Shown one piece after another: positions 5,799 to 6,248 of a DNA stretch of 6,248 nt. Under the pieces are notes generated by a model, which worked only from the letters and a program-made list of their open reading frames with translations, did not search any database and was not told the origin of the DNA. The position numbers and the translations under genes are program-made. This DNA comes from Actinoplanes liguriensis (GTDB lineage: Bacteria; Actinomycetota; Actinomycetes; Mycobacteriales; Micromonosporaceae), in NCBI GenBank assembly GCA_000715855.1, contig KL571243.1:39370-45617 (forward strand). Reading direction: 5' to 3'. Numbering within the stretch: position 1 is the stretch's first letter; the number at the start of each line of letters is the position of its first letter.

Positions 5799-6248
5799 AT
5801 GACTGCCACGACCGGTGAACGGCCGTCGATCGCGTACCTCTTCCTCTCCCCATGGATCGCCGGAGCGCTGCTGCTCACCGTCGGCCCGATGGCGGCCTCG
5901 CTGTATCTCTCGTTCACCGACTACGACCTGTTCACCACCCCGCAGTGGACCGGCCTGGACAACTACGCGCGGATCCTGATCGAGGACCCGCACTTCTGGA
6001 ACGCGGTCACGGCGACCACCAAGTTCGTCGCGATCTCGGTGCCGGTGCAGCTGGCCGCCGCGCTCGGGGTGGCGATGCTGATCAACCGGCGCAGCCGGGC
6101 GCAGGGCGCCTACCGCTCGGCGTTCTACGCGCCGTCGCTGCTCGGGGCGAGCGTGAGCGTGGCCGTGGTCTGGCGGGTGATCTTCCACGACTGGATCGGG
6201 CAGCCGGACCGGGCGCTGCTCGCGCTCGTCCTGCTCGCGGTCTGGCAG
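5799..6248 (+). CDS. Carbohydrate ABC transporter permease, MalF/UgpA-like, 3' end outside window
   Basis: The first 150 codons of an inner-membrane sugar permease. ATG 5799 follows the upstream stop by four bases, with GGGG at 5786-5789 inside the end of the previous gene, so the two are probably translationally coupled. Visible segments: membrane helix 1 (YLFLSPWIAGALLLTVGP, about residues 13-30), the family signature LSFTDYDLF near 37-45 and WTGLDNYARIL, helix 2 (about 72-94), the cytoplasmic NRRSRAQGAYRSAFYAPS segment, helix 3 (about 113-127) ending VVWRVIF, then WIGQPDRALLALVLLAVWQ entering helix 4. Homologues usually have about 17-18 more residues (a GxVN..L...G segment) between WR..F and W.G.P, so an in-frame loss near nucleotide 6192 is suspected. 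The EAA loop lies beyond the window. Confidence 0.93.
   Translation, partial: MTATTGERPSIAYLFLSPWIAGALLLTVGPMAASLYLSFTDYDLFTTPQWTGLDNYARILIEDPHFWNAVTATTKFVAISVPVQLAAALGVAMLINRRSRAQGAYRSAFYAPSLLGASVSVAVVWRVIFHDWIGQPDRALLALVLLAVWQ

Noticed and set aside
4424..5917. 497-residue open frame on the minus strand
   Set aside because: It is antisense to the solute-binding protein and permease genes, with biased composition and no recognisable domain.

Overview
The window is GC-rich DNA with strong G/C bias at third codon positions, GTG and ATG starts and Tat-type secretion signals. This points to a high-GC actinomycete. A Micromonosporaceae or Streptomyces-like soil organism is plausible, but the genus cannot be fixed from the sequence. 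All five genes lie on the + strand: a cut-off secreted glycoside hydrolase, a MarR-family regulator, a RutE/HadB-type nitroreductase, a lipoprotein sugar-binding protein, and the first half of its membrane permease.

Positions 1-2859 hold the 3' part of a large modular family 43 glycoside hydrolase (GH43). The order is the tail of what looks like a first GH43 module, a LamG lectin-like domain, an Ig-like domain, a second GH43 catalytic domain with all three expected acidic residues, two PKD-like domains and a C-terminal beta domain. The reading frame breaks inside the catalytic domain at about 1416-1434. There the DNA contains 16 bases identical to the engineered Tn5 mosaic end used in Nextera-type libraries. 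This is almost certainly a library or assembly artefact, not a mutation or a natural transposon. A hairpin after the stop codon probably ends transcription.

Positions 2954-4270 form a small regulatory module. The MarR gene appears to start at GTG 2989 and to be transcribed as a leaderless mRNA. A 16-base inverted repeat (GGTTGACGAGTCAACC) lies just upstream of its -10 box. Two closely related 16-mers flank the predicted promoter of the nitroreductase gene, one over the -35 box and one over the expected transcription start. The MarR protein therefore probably represses both itself and the nitroreductase. A strong terminator separates the two genes.

Positions 4271-6248 start a carbohydrate ABC importer operon. 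An AT-richer leader carries two LacI-type operator-like sites about 103 bases apart around a candidate -35 box. A Tat lipoprotein solute-binding protein follows, then a MalF/UgpA-like permease that starts four bases after its stop and runs off the window. The permease seems to lack about 17-18 residues usually present before its fourth membrane segment. The importer and the hydrolase could serve the same plant-polysaccharide diet, but nothing in the sequence proves a shared substrate.

I see no tRNA, rRNA, CRISPR array, natural mobile element or clearly novel system. The best new biology here is the predicted MarR operator set. The most important practical point is the adapter-derived frameshift.
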